From NCBI RefSeq assembly GCF_004348345.1, contig NZ_SMJZ01000006.1:26299-90298 (forward strand): a stretch of DNA of 64,000 nt, in the 5' to 3' direction. Origin of the DNA: Nonomuraea longispora (GTDB taxonomy: Bacteria > Actinomycetota > Actinomycetes > Streptosporangiales > Streptosporangiaceae). The notes beneath the pieces were generated by a model, which was not told the DNA's origin, made no database searches, and saw nothing but the letters and a program-made list of their open reading frames with translations. Made by a program: the position numbers and the translations under genes. Below, piece after piece: positions 52,194-58,330 of this stretch (positions are counted from its first letter, which is position 1; each line of letters starts with the position of its first letter).

Positions 52194-52709
52194 ATGGCGA
52201 TGACAGACGAAGACGCTCTCGACTTCGCCATCGTGGTTTATCGCGAGGACGATCGCTGGGAGGCGGGGCTGCTGCCGAGCACGCTCACGTCCGATCTCAA
52301 GGGGCTGATCCACGCCCTCAGGCAGCAGCCGAGCGAGAGCAGCACGATCGGTCTTGTCGCGGTCGGCGACGAGTTCTTCGTGGCGCTGCGGGTCCTCGGC
52401 GAGCGGGTCGACGTGTTCCTTTCCGACATCGCCGCCTCATGGGACTTCCCGCTCGCGGAGCAGGTGCTCGACTACCTCGACGTGCCCGTCCCCGACGAGG
52501 AGGAGCTCGACGAGATCCTCCAGGACGAGGAGACCGTGCTTCCCGCCGGAGATCTGTCGATCTTCGCCGATCTCGGGTTGGACGAGATGGAGCTGGGCAT
52601 CCTCTCCGGCGACATTGACCTGCTGCCCGAAGACGTGTTGTCCAGCATCGCCGCCCGGCTCGGCTTCTCCGAGCCGTTCGAGCGTGCCATCGAATCGGTC
52701 TTCGGCTGA
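52194..52709 (+). CDS. tRNA adenosine deaminase-associated acidic protein (copy 1)
   Basis: A ~171-residue, strongly acidic protein of the actinobacterial family always encoded next to tadA. It starts MAMTDEDALDFAIVVYREDDRWEAG and has the fold core TIGLVAVGDEFFVALRVLGERVDVFLSDIAASWDFPLAEQVLDYL, followed by an acidic C-terminal half. ATG at 52194 or the in-frame ATG at 52200 (GGAG at 6 nt) are both possible. It is followed by a second paralogue 17 bp later and then tadA. Function is unknown; binding to TadA is an inference from context. Confidence 0.85.
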   Translation: MAMTDEDALDFAIVVYREDDRWEAGLLPSTLTSDLKGLIHALRQQPSESSTIGLVAVGDEFFVALRVLGERVDVFLSDIAASWDFPLAEQVLDYLDVPVPDEEELDEILQDEETVLPAGDLSIFADLGLDEMELGILSGDIDLLPEDVLSSIAARLGFSEPFERAIESVFG

Positions 52710-52726
52710 CCCCCTGGAGCGCGGAC

Positions 52727-53203
52727 ATGGCGTCCAACACCTTCTCTGCGGCTTTTGTCAGGACCTCCGATGGTTGGAGCGGCGCCGAGGTCGATCTGGA
52801 CGACGCCGAGATCGTCGACGACTTCGGTGACACCGTGATGGAGACGCTGGGGCTCACGGGCGACGAGCTGGCCCTGCTCTGCGTTGAGGTCGAGGACGAA
52901 TGGTTCGCCCTCGTCCGCTACCGCGGCGACGACGAGCCGCGCGTCTTCCTCTCCGATGTGCACGCGGTCGCCTCCGACAGCCTGGGCGAGCTGTTCGCCG
53001 AGTTCGCCGGAGTGGTCCCCGACAAGGAGGGCAACGGCCTCGGCGTGCGCCCCGCCGGCGACTTCGAGCTGCTCAGCGACCTCGGCGTGAGCTCGGAAGA
53101 ACTGCTGGAGCTGAGCATGGAAGAGGGCATGCTGCCCGCCGACATCCTGTCGGTGATCGCCGAGCGGCTGTCGTTCACCGACGAACTCGACCGGCTGCGG
53201 TGA
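52727..53203 (+). CDS. tRNA adenosine deaminase-associated acidic protein (copy 2)
   Basis: A 158-residue acidic protein related to the preceding gene: SAAFVRTSDGWSGAEVDLDD, LALLCVEVEDEWFALVRYRGDDEPRVFLSDVHAVASDSLGELFAEFAG, then a Leu/Glu-rich C-terminus with DFELLSDLGVSSEELLEL. Shared features are the EWFALVR/DVFLSD strand pair and the acidic helical end SDLGLDEMELGILS-like in copy 1. ATG at 52727. Its stop TGA overlaps the tadA GTG start (GTGA). Confidence 0.85.
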   Translation: MASNTFSAAFVRTSDGWSGAEVDLDDAEIVDDFGDTVMETLGLTGDELALLCVEVEDEWFALVRYRGDDEPRVFLSDVHAVASDSLGELFAEFAGVVPDKEGNGLGVRPAGDFELLSDLGVSSEELLELSMEEGMLPADILSVIAERLSFTDELDRLR

Positions 53204-53655
53204 CCCACGAGGAAGCCATGCGCCTCGCCCTGGCCGAAGCCGCCGCGGCGGCCGACAGGGGAGAGATCCCCGTGGGGGCCGTCGTGCTGGACCGGCTCGG
53301 CGAGGTCCTGGCCGCGGCGGGCAACGACCGCGAGTCCTCCGCCGACCCGACCGCCCACGCCGAGGTGCTCGCGCTCCGGCGGGCCGCCGCCCGCCGCCGG
53401 CAGTGGCGGCTGACCGGCTGCACGCTCGTGGTGACCCTGGAACCCTGCACGATGTGCGCGGGCGCCGCGGTGCTGGCGCGGGTCGACAGGATCGTGTACG
53501 GCGCCGTCGACGAGAAGGGCGGCGCCGTGGGCTCGCTCTGGGACGTCGTACGCGATCGCCGGCTCAACCACCGGCCCGAGGTCGTCATGGGGGTTCTGGC
53601 CGCCGAGTGCTCGGCCGTACTAAAGCGGTTCTTCGCTACCCGCAGGATCCGGTAA
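53200..53655 (+). CDS. tadA: tRNA(adenine34) deaminase
   Basis: A 151-residue zinc deaminase that converts A34 to inosine in tRNA-Arg(ACG). It has H53-A-E55 (TAHAEVLALR), the catalytic proton shuttle, and the zinc motif P-C83-TM-C86 in LEPCTMCAGA, with VDRIVYGAVDEKGGAVGSLWD after. GTG start overlapping the upstream gene (GTGA); an in-frame ATG at 53218 is also possible. It ends 10 bp before tRNA-Ser(CGA). Confidence 0.94.
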   Translation: MTHEEAMRLALAEAAAAADRGEIPVGAVVLDRLGEVLAAAGNDRESSADPTAHAEVLALRRAAARRRQWRLTGCTLVVTLEPCTMCAGAAVLARVDRIVYGAVDEKGGAVGSLWDVVRDRRLNHRPEVVMGVLAAECSAVLKRFFATRRIR

Positions 53656-53665
53656 GCTCGTTCGC

Positions 53666-53755
53666 GGTGGTGTCGCCTAGTGGCCGAGGGCGCACGCCTC
53701 GAAAGCGTGTGATGGGGCAACTCATCCGTGGGTTCAAATCCCACCACCACCGCCA
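53666..53755 (+). tRNA. tRNA-Ser (anticodon CGA)
   Basis: A 90-nt class II tRNA with encoded CCA. Acceptor GGTGGTG pairs with CACCACC, discriminator G as in serine tRNAs, anticodon stem CACGC/GCGTG with loop CTCGAAA (anticodon CGA), a long variable arm (GATGGGGCAACTCATC) and T-arm GTGGGTTCAAATCCCAC. Reads UCG codons. Confidence 0.96.
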
Positions 53756-53762
53756 TCCGCCC

Positions 53763-53792
53763 AAGGGCCTCCGGACTTTCCGGGGGCCCTTT
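53763..53792 (+). terminator. Terminator after tRNA-Ser(CGA)
   Basis: AAGGGCCTCCGG (53763-53774) and CCGGGGGCCCTT (53780-53791), loop ACTTT, followed by a T. It lies 7 bp beyond the tRNA 3' end. Confidence 0.8.
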
Positions 53793-53811
53793 CGCGTGTC
53801 CGCCCCACCCC

Positions 53812-54108
53812 TCAGTCGGGGATCTCCAGGACCCTGGCGTGCAGGATCGATCGCTGGTGGAGGGCGGCGCGCAACGCGCGGTGCAGGCCGTCCTCAAGAT
53901 AGAGCTCGCCCTGCCACTGCACCACGTGCGGGAAGAGGTCACCGTAGAACGTGGAGTCGGCGGCGAGGAGTGAGTGCAGGTCCAGCATGGCCTTCGTGGT
54001 GATCAACGAGTCGAGCCGGACCTGCCGTGGCGGGATCTGCGCCCACTCCCGGGGCGTCAGACCGTGTTCTGGATAAGGGCGTCCGTCGCCGACAAGCTTG
54101 AAGATCAC
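53812..54108 (-). CDS. ParB-like/VapB-annotated family protein of unknown function
   Basis: A ~98-residue protein conserved beside tadA and tRNA-Ser in actinomycetes. It begins VIFKLVGDGRPYPEHGLTPREW and has a ParB-nuclease-like core: VRLDSLITTKAMLDLHSLLAADSTFYGDLFPHVVQWQGELYLEDGLHRALRAAL. The EDGLHRALRA piece resembles the ParB box II dG-x-HR motif. Some annotation pipelines call it a VapB-type antitoxin, but I see no paired toxin here. The GTG at 54106-54108 directly follows AGGGGG; spacing is too short for a typical site, so the start is uncertain. Confidence 0.65.
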   Translation of the reverse strand: MIFKLVGDGRPYPEHGLTPREWAQIPPRQVRLDSLITTKAMLDLHSLLAADSTFYGDLFPHVVQWQGELYLEDGLHRALRAALHQRSILHARVLEIPD

Positions 54109-54244
54109 CCCCCTGATTTTAGGAGAGAATCCGATTCCTTGCGTTATCCGGGCTGCGTCGGCCCAGTTCCGCCCGCGCGTACGGGTTTTCACAGCCCTGC
54201 TGGAAAAGGGGTTTCGCCGGGTCTCGTGATCGATTTTTCAGGTC

Positions 54245-55189
54245 TCAGATGGCGCCGGAGAAGGTGTCGCACCGCTGGGGTTCACCGCTCTCATATCCTC
54301 TGCTGAACCATTTCGCGCGCTGCCGCGAGGTGCCGTGCGTGAAGGCGTCGGGGTTCACCCGGCCCTGCGAGCGCCGCTGGATGCTGTCGTCGCCCACCGC
54401 CGCGGCCGCGCTGAGCGCCTGGTGGATGTCGGCCTCGGAGAACGGCTCGTCGTAGAAGCCGGTTCTGACCGCGTTGCGCGCCCAGACGCCCGCGTAGCAG
54501 TCGGCCTGCAGCTCCAGACGTACGGAGGCGCTGCCCGCGCCCGGCAGGCCCGCGCCGCCGAGGCGTTCCATGGTGCCGAGCAGGTTCTGTACGTGGTGGC
54601 CGTACTCGTGGGCGACGACGTATGCCTGGGCGAAAGGTCCGCCTTCGGCGCCGAAGTTCCGCTGGAGGGTGTCGAAGAAGGTCAGGTCGAGGTAGACCTT
54701 GCGGTCGGGCGGGCAGTAGAAGGGCCCGACGGCGGAGTCGGCCGCGCCGCAGCCGGTGCTGACCGTCCGGGAGAACAGCACGGTCCTGGCCGGCCGGTAC
54801 GCCCCCTGCCCCTGCCGCCCGAACTCCGCCCGCCAGTACGACTGGATGCTGTTGACCGTGCCGACGATGCGGCAGTCCTCGGACTGGTCGGCGTCGGCGC
54901 CGGTACGGCAGCGTTCGGTCAGGTTGCCGTCCGGTGAGCGGGCCGGAGGGGCGCTCGGCGCCTGCCCTTCGCCCTGACGCTCGCTCTCGTCACCGCTGAA
55001 CGGCGAGGGGACGACGCCGAACAGCAGCAGCCCCGCCACCGCCACCGCCAGCGTCAGGCAGCCGCCGCGCCGGCCGCCGACGGGCACCATGCAGCCGCCC
55101 GGCCTGCCGCCACCGCCGCGTCGCGGGCGCGGAGCCCGTACGTCCTCGACTTGGGACGGGTCGAGAGGCCTGTCGTCATCGAATTGCAT
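54245..55189 (-). CDS. Putative neutral zinc metallopeptidase, membrane-anchored (YpfJ family)
   Basis: A 314-residue protein. A short cytoplasmic N-terminus rich in Gly/Arg, one transmembrane helix (CLTLAVAVAGLLLFGVV, residues ~44-60), then an extracytoplasmic peptidase domain with HEYGHH (194-199; zinc ligands His194 and His198, catalytic Glu195), ELQADCYAGVWA with the third ligand, and four or more cysteines (RCRTG, EDCRIVG, TGCGAAD, FYCPPD) suited to disulfides. ATG at 55187-55189, 4 nt after AGGAGG. Substrate is unknown. Confidence 0.9.
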   Translation of the reverse strand: MQFDDDRPLDPSQVEDVRAPRPRRGGGGRPGGCMVPVGGRRGGCLTLAVAVAGLLLFGVVPSPFSGDESERQGEGQAPSAPPARSPDGNLTERCRTGADADQSEDCRIVGTVNSIQSYWRAEFGRQGQGAYRPARTVLFSRTVSTGCGAADSAVGPFYCPPDRKVYLDLTFFDTLQRNFGAEGGPFAQAYVVAHEYGHHVQNLLGTMERLGGAGLPGAGSASVRLELQADCYAGVWARNAVRTGFYDEPFSEADIHQALSAAAAVGDDSIQRRSQGRVNPDAFTHGTSRQRAKWFSRGYESGEPQRCDTFSGAI

Positions 55190-55261
55190 GCCACCTCCTT
55201 GCAAATGTCATCCCCCGTAGTTTCATGAATACGCAGGGTGGCATGGTGGGGCGTTTTTTCC

Positions 55262-55300
55262 GGATATGGGGGATATAGCGAGGATATAGCGGGGATAAGC
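55262..55300. repeat. Short tandem GGATATAGCG repeats upstream of the LysE gene
   Basis: GGATAT, GGATATAGCGA (55271-55281), GGATATAGCGG (55282-55292) and GGATAAGC follow each other in register just before the ATG of the LysE gene. Head-to-tail 11-bp copies in the promoter suggest an operator for a dimeric or oligomeric regulator. Confidence 0.5.
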
Positions 55301-55307
55301 TGCCGAC

Positions 55308-55949
55308 ATGACGGTGGAATTGATCGGTATTGCGCTGGTTTCGCTGGGCATGGTTCTCACACCAGGCCCCAACATGGTTTATCTGGTCTCACGGTCGATC
55401 ACGCAGGGCCGCGGGGCCGGGCTGATCTCCCTCACCGGGGTCGTGCTCGGCTTCACCGTCTATCTGACGGCGACCTGCCTGGGACTGACGGCCGTCTTCG
55501 CGTACGTGCCGGCCGCGTACACCGCGCTCAAGCTGGCCGGCGCCGCCTACCTGCTCTGGCTGGCATGGAACGCGGTCAGGCCCGGCGGCACGTCGGCCTT
55601 CCAGGCGCGCGACCTCCCGGTGGAGCGGCCGGCCAGGCTGTTCGGCATGGGGCTGCTGACGTGCCTGCTGAACCCCAAGATCGCCATTCTGTACCTGTCG
55701 TTGCTCCCGCAGTTCATCGACCCGTCGATGGGTCACGTGCTGCTGCAGAGCCTCGCGCTCGGCTCGGTGCAGATCGTGGTCGCCACCACGGTCAACGGCC
55801 TGATCGCGATCTCGGCGGGGGCGCTGGCGGCGTTCCTGGCCGGCCGCCCCGCCTGGCTGCGCGTGCAGCGTTACATCATGGGCAGCCTGCTCGGGGGCTT
55901 CGCCGTCCTCATGGCCACCGACCGCTCCAAGGCCCTCGCGCCCGCCTGA
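55308..55949 (+). CDS. LysE/RhtB family transporter
   Basis: A 213-residue exporter with six hydrophobic segments. It has the RhtB-type start LIGIALVSLGMVLTPGPNMVYLVSRSITQGRGAGLISLTGVVLG, then LAGAAYLLWLAWNAVR, and LLTCLLNPKIAILYLSLLPQFI near the middle. It exports amino acids or derivatives. ATG at 55308. The gene is preceded by short tandem repeats and followed 56 bp later by a phosphotransferase gene on the same strand. Confidence 0.9.
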   Translation: MTVELIGIALVSLGMVLTPGPNMVYLVSRSITQGRGAGLISLTGVVLGFTVYLTATCLGLTAVFAYVPAAYTALKLAGAAYLLWLAWNAVRPGGTSAFQARDLPVERPARLFGMGLLTCLLNPKIAILYLSLLPQFIDPSMGHVLLQSLALGSVQIVVATTVNGLIAISAGALAAFLAGRPAWLRVQRYIMGSLLGGFAVLMATDRSKALAPA

Positions 55950-56005
55950 GACGCCCCGGAAAAGGGAAGGACCGCGCATGCCGCGCTCTGCCAGCATGCT
56001 GCTCC

Positions 56006-56920
56006 ATGGAGGAGTACGAGCCGACCCAGGACACCCTGGCCGCCATCGCCGCCCGGCACGGGCACACCGCCGAGTCAGTACGCCCGGCGTTGTCCGGTGT
56101 CGCCAACCGGGCCTACCTGATAGGCGACGGCCTCGTGCTGCGGATCCCGCGTACGCCGCGGTTCCTCGCCGACCTCGTGAAGGAGGCGTCGGTCATCCCC
56201 GCCGCCCGGCGGCTCGGCGTACGGACGCCTGAGGTCGTGACATTTGACGACACCTGCGCCGAGGTCGACGTGCCGTACATGGTGCTCGACCGGGTGCGGG
56301 GAGCCGATCTGGCCAGGCTCGACCTGCCCGCCCACCAGGCGGAGCGAGTCCACCGGCAGGTGGGCCGCGAACTGGCCAGGCTGCACCGGCTGCCCCCGAC
56401 GCCGGAGGACGGCCTGTCCGCCGTCCCGCGGGACGAACCTCCCGGCGATCCGCGAGTGCTGCTGGACCGGCTCCTCGCCGACGGCTGGATCGACGCCGAG
56501 GCCGCCCGCTGGCTCACCGGATGGTTCGACGTGCTCAGCCCGTACGTGCCGGCCGAGCCGCCCATGGTCCTGGTGCACGGCGACGTCGCCCCGCAGAATC
56601 TGCTCGCCTCGGAAGCCGCTCTGACCGGCATCGTGGACTGGGGCGACGCGCACTGGGCCGACCCGGCGGTCGAGTTCGCCAAGATGCCGCTGAGCGCCGT
56701 CTCCGCCATGCTCGGCGGGTACTCCGAGGAAGACGGTTCCGGCGGCTGCTGGGAGGCGCGTGTGTTGCAGGTCCACCTCGCCTGGGCGCTCGGGCGCCTG
56801 GCCGATCCCGTACCGAGGCCGGGGGAGCGTCACTGGACCGCGCCCCCGGCCGGCCGCCTGCTGGGCCTGCTGCGTTTCTTCACGGCGAACCCGCCGTCGC
56901 CCTGGGCCGAGCTGGTCTGA
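56006..56920 (+). CDS. Aminoglycoside phosphotransferase (APH) family protein
   Basis: A 304-residue APH-fold kinase. N-terminal lobe with LSGVANRAYLIGDGLVLRIPRTPRFLADLVKEASVI, catalytic loop VLVHGDVAPQNLLASE and metal-binding GIVDWGDAHWADPAVEFAKMPL. Close in layout to the macrolide/aminoglycoside phosphotransferase group, but many members are not resistance enzymes; no drug substrate can be assigned from sequence. ATG at 56006; GCTGCTCC precedes it, so the ribosome binding site is weak. Its last 91 bp overlap the convergent membrane-protein gene. Confidence 0.82.
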   Translation: MEEYEPTQDTLAAIAARHGHTAESVRPALSGVANRAYLIGDGLVLRIPRTPRFLADLVKEASVIPAARRLGVRTPEVVTFDDTCAEVDVPYMVLDRVRGADLARLDLPAHQAERVHRQVGRELARLHRLPPTPEDGLSAVPRDEPPGDPRVLLDRLLADGWIDAEAARWLTGWFDVLSPYVPAEPPMVLVHGDVAPQNLLASEAALTGIVDWGDAHWADPAVEFAKMPLSAVSAMLGGYSEEDGSGGCWEARVLQVHLAWALGRLADPVPRPGERHWTAPPAGRLLGLLRFFTANPPSPWAELV

Positions 56921-57396
56921 CCGCGGCCGGGTAAGCGGCCCGGCCGGAAGAGGCGGCCGGTCTCACGAATACGGTGGGCCAGTCTGCGCCGGTTGCCCCA
57001 GAGGTGCACGCCTGCGGTGATCAGAAAGGCCACGGTCGCCGTACTGTGCCACGGTTTGGCGGCCGGTACGCCGCTCCACTGCACCAGCCCGGTGACGATC
57101 AGCGCGAGGCCGGCGATCAGCAGGAAGCCGTCCCGGACACCCACGCGCCGCACCGCCTTGTGCAGCCCACGCCGTGACAGCAGCCGGCGGACCGTACGAC
57201 TGATCCAGGCGCGCTGGTCGAACAGGTGCAGGGCGACGGCCGAGACGAGCACCAGCCCGACCAGGCTGTGCACGCTCAGGCCGCCCGGCAGGACGTCGAT
57301 CAGGAACAGGTCGGCGAGCACCAGCACCAGCATGGCGGGATATATCCAGGACAGCCTGGCCTTTGCCTGCTTTGGGCTGTTTCCTACCATCGACAC
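56830..57396 (-). CDS. Four-helix membrane protein, DUF4405-like
   Basis: A 188-residue protein with four hydrophobic helices: LSWIYPAMLVLVLADLFLI, VHSLVGLVLVSAVALHLFDQ, DGFLLIAGLALIVTGLVQWSG and STATVAFLITAGVHLWGNRRR. Histidines at helix ends (VHSLVG, ALHLFDQ, WHSTATV, GVHLWGN) could ligate heme, as in cytochrome b561-like DUF4405 proteins. The Arg-rich C-terminus lies antisense to the end of the APH gene (91 bp), and may be poorly conserved. Start GTG at 57396 or ATG at 57390; an inverted repeat covers this point. Confidence 0.7.
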   Translation of the reverse strand: MSMVGNSPKQAKARLSWIYPAMLVLVLADLFLIDVLPGGLSVHSLVGLVLVSAVALHLFDQRAWISRTVRRLLSRRGLHKAVRRVGVRDGFLLIAGLALIVTGLVQWSGVPAAKPWHSTATVAFLITAGVHLWGNRRRLAHRIRETGRLFRPGRLPGRGQTSSAQGDGGFAVKKRSRPSRRPAGGAVQ

Positions 57397-57409
57397 ACCC
57401 TATGGGTGT
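57395..57409. promoter_or_regulatory. Inverted repeat at the start of the DUF4405-like gene
   Basis: ACACCC-TAT-GGGTGT, centred just upstream of the GTG start (57394-57396). Could act as an operator or a translation-blocking hairpin. The remaining gap to 57576 contains no other feature that I can identify. Confidence 0.35.
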
Positions 57410-57576
57410 CACGCTCCCTGCCACCTGCGTGACCTTCGTGTCGGTGATCTGCGACTTGACCGCGATGCCCAGGCCGAGGTTGCCCGACAGCGAGCCACGG
57501 CAGTCGACGCGGCCGTCGGGGCGCGCGCCGTCGGCCCTGGCCGAAGGACCCGCGCGGGACTGAGCATGGTGTCGTT

Positions 57577-58092
57577 TCAGCGGCCGGGCACGGCCCGCTC
57601 CAACTCGACCAGCACCAGCGGTGCGCCCTCGCCGAAGTCGTGGTCGTGGGTCCTGCCGGTCTCGGCGAAGCCGTTCTTGGCGTAGAAGCGGCGCGCTTGG
57701 GCGGAGTCGCGGAGCGTCCACAGGTGCACGTCGGCGTACCCGGCCTCTCCCACCCGCTCCAGGACGGCCTCCAGCAGGGCCGTCGCGATGCCGCTGCCCC
57801 AGACGTCCGGGTGGGCGAAGAAGGTATGGATCTCCGCGGAGCCGGGGCGGGAAGTGGAGGCCCCGTACCGGGCGAAGGCCCCCGGCCGTTCGTTCAGGCG
57901 GGCCAGCAGGATCGTGTCCGCGTCCTCGGCCAGAATGCCGTGCCACTTGGAGCGACGCTCCTCGACCCCGGCCGCGGCGACCTTCGGCGTGCACAGCGGC
58001 CCGTGAGAGACACCCCAGGACAGGGCGTGGATCTCCCCGAGAACATCCCCGTCACCGGGTTGCGCGGAGCGGACTGTGATCACATCAGGCAT
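57577..58092 (-). CDS. GNAT family N-acetyltransferase
   Basis: A 171-residue acetyltransferase. Starts MPDVITVRSAQPGDGDVLGEIHALSW; motif A is IHTFFAHPDVWGSGIATALLEAVLERV (V-W-G-S-G-I-A for acetyl-CoA), and the C-terminal part LWTLRDSAQARRFYAKNGFAETGR is the classic GNAT motif B. It resembles YhbS/PhnO-type small-molecule acetyltransferases; the substrate is unknown. ATG at 58090-58092 with AGGG about 9 nt upstream. Divergent from the SARP gene. Confidence 0.87.
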   Translation of the reverse strand: MPDVITVRSAQPGDGDVLGEIHALSWGVSHGPLCTPKVAAAGVEERRSKWHGILAEDADTILLARLNERPGAFARYGASTSRPGSAEIHTFFAHPDVWGSGIATALLEAVLERVGEAGYADVHLWTLRDSAQARRFYAKNGFAETGRTHDHDFGEGAPLVLVELERAVPGR

Positions 58093-58330
58093 GACGCCGA
58101 CCCTACAGAGGGACACGGGGGCACTTGGCCCGGGGACCCGCAGGTCGAACCGGCGGAGCGGGCAGGTCTTGTCTGATCGACCAGTAGTCTGCCCAGGCAC
58201 TTGTAAGGCATCTGCAACGCGGCACGTCTACGCGGAATCTGTGGATCATGGCGCCATACGTCATCGCCACGAAGGAGCCCGGCCACCTCAGGGTTGCGCC
58301 GACTCCGCCAAACGAGGGGAGCATCTCCTG

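Noticed and set aside
53812..54108. Toxin-antitoxin module (VapB-type antitoxin)
   Set aside because: No toxin gene lies next to it, and the core looks ParB-like rather than like an AbrB or RHH antitoxin.
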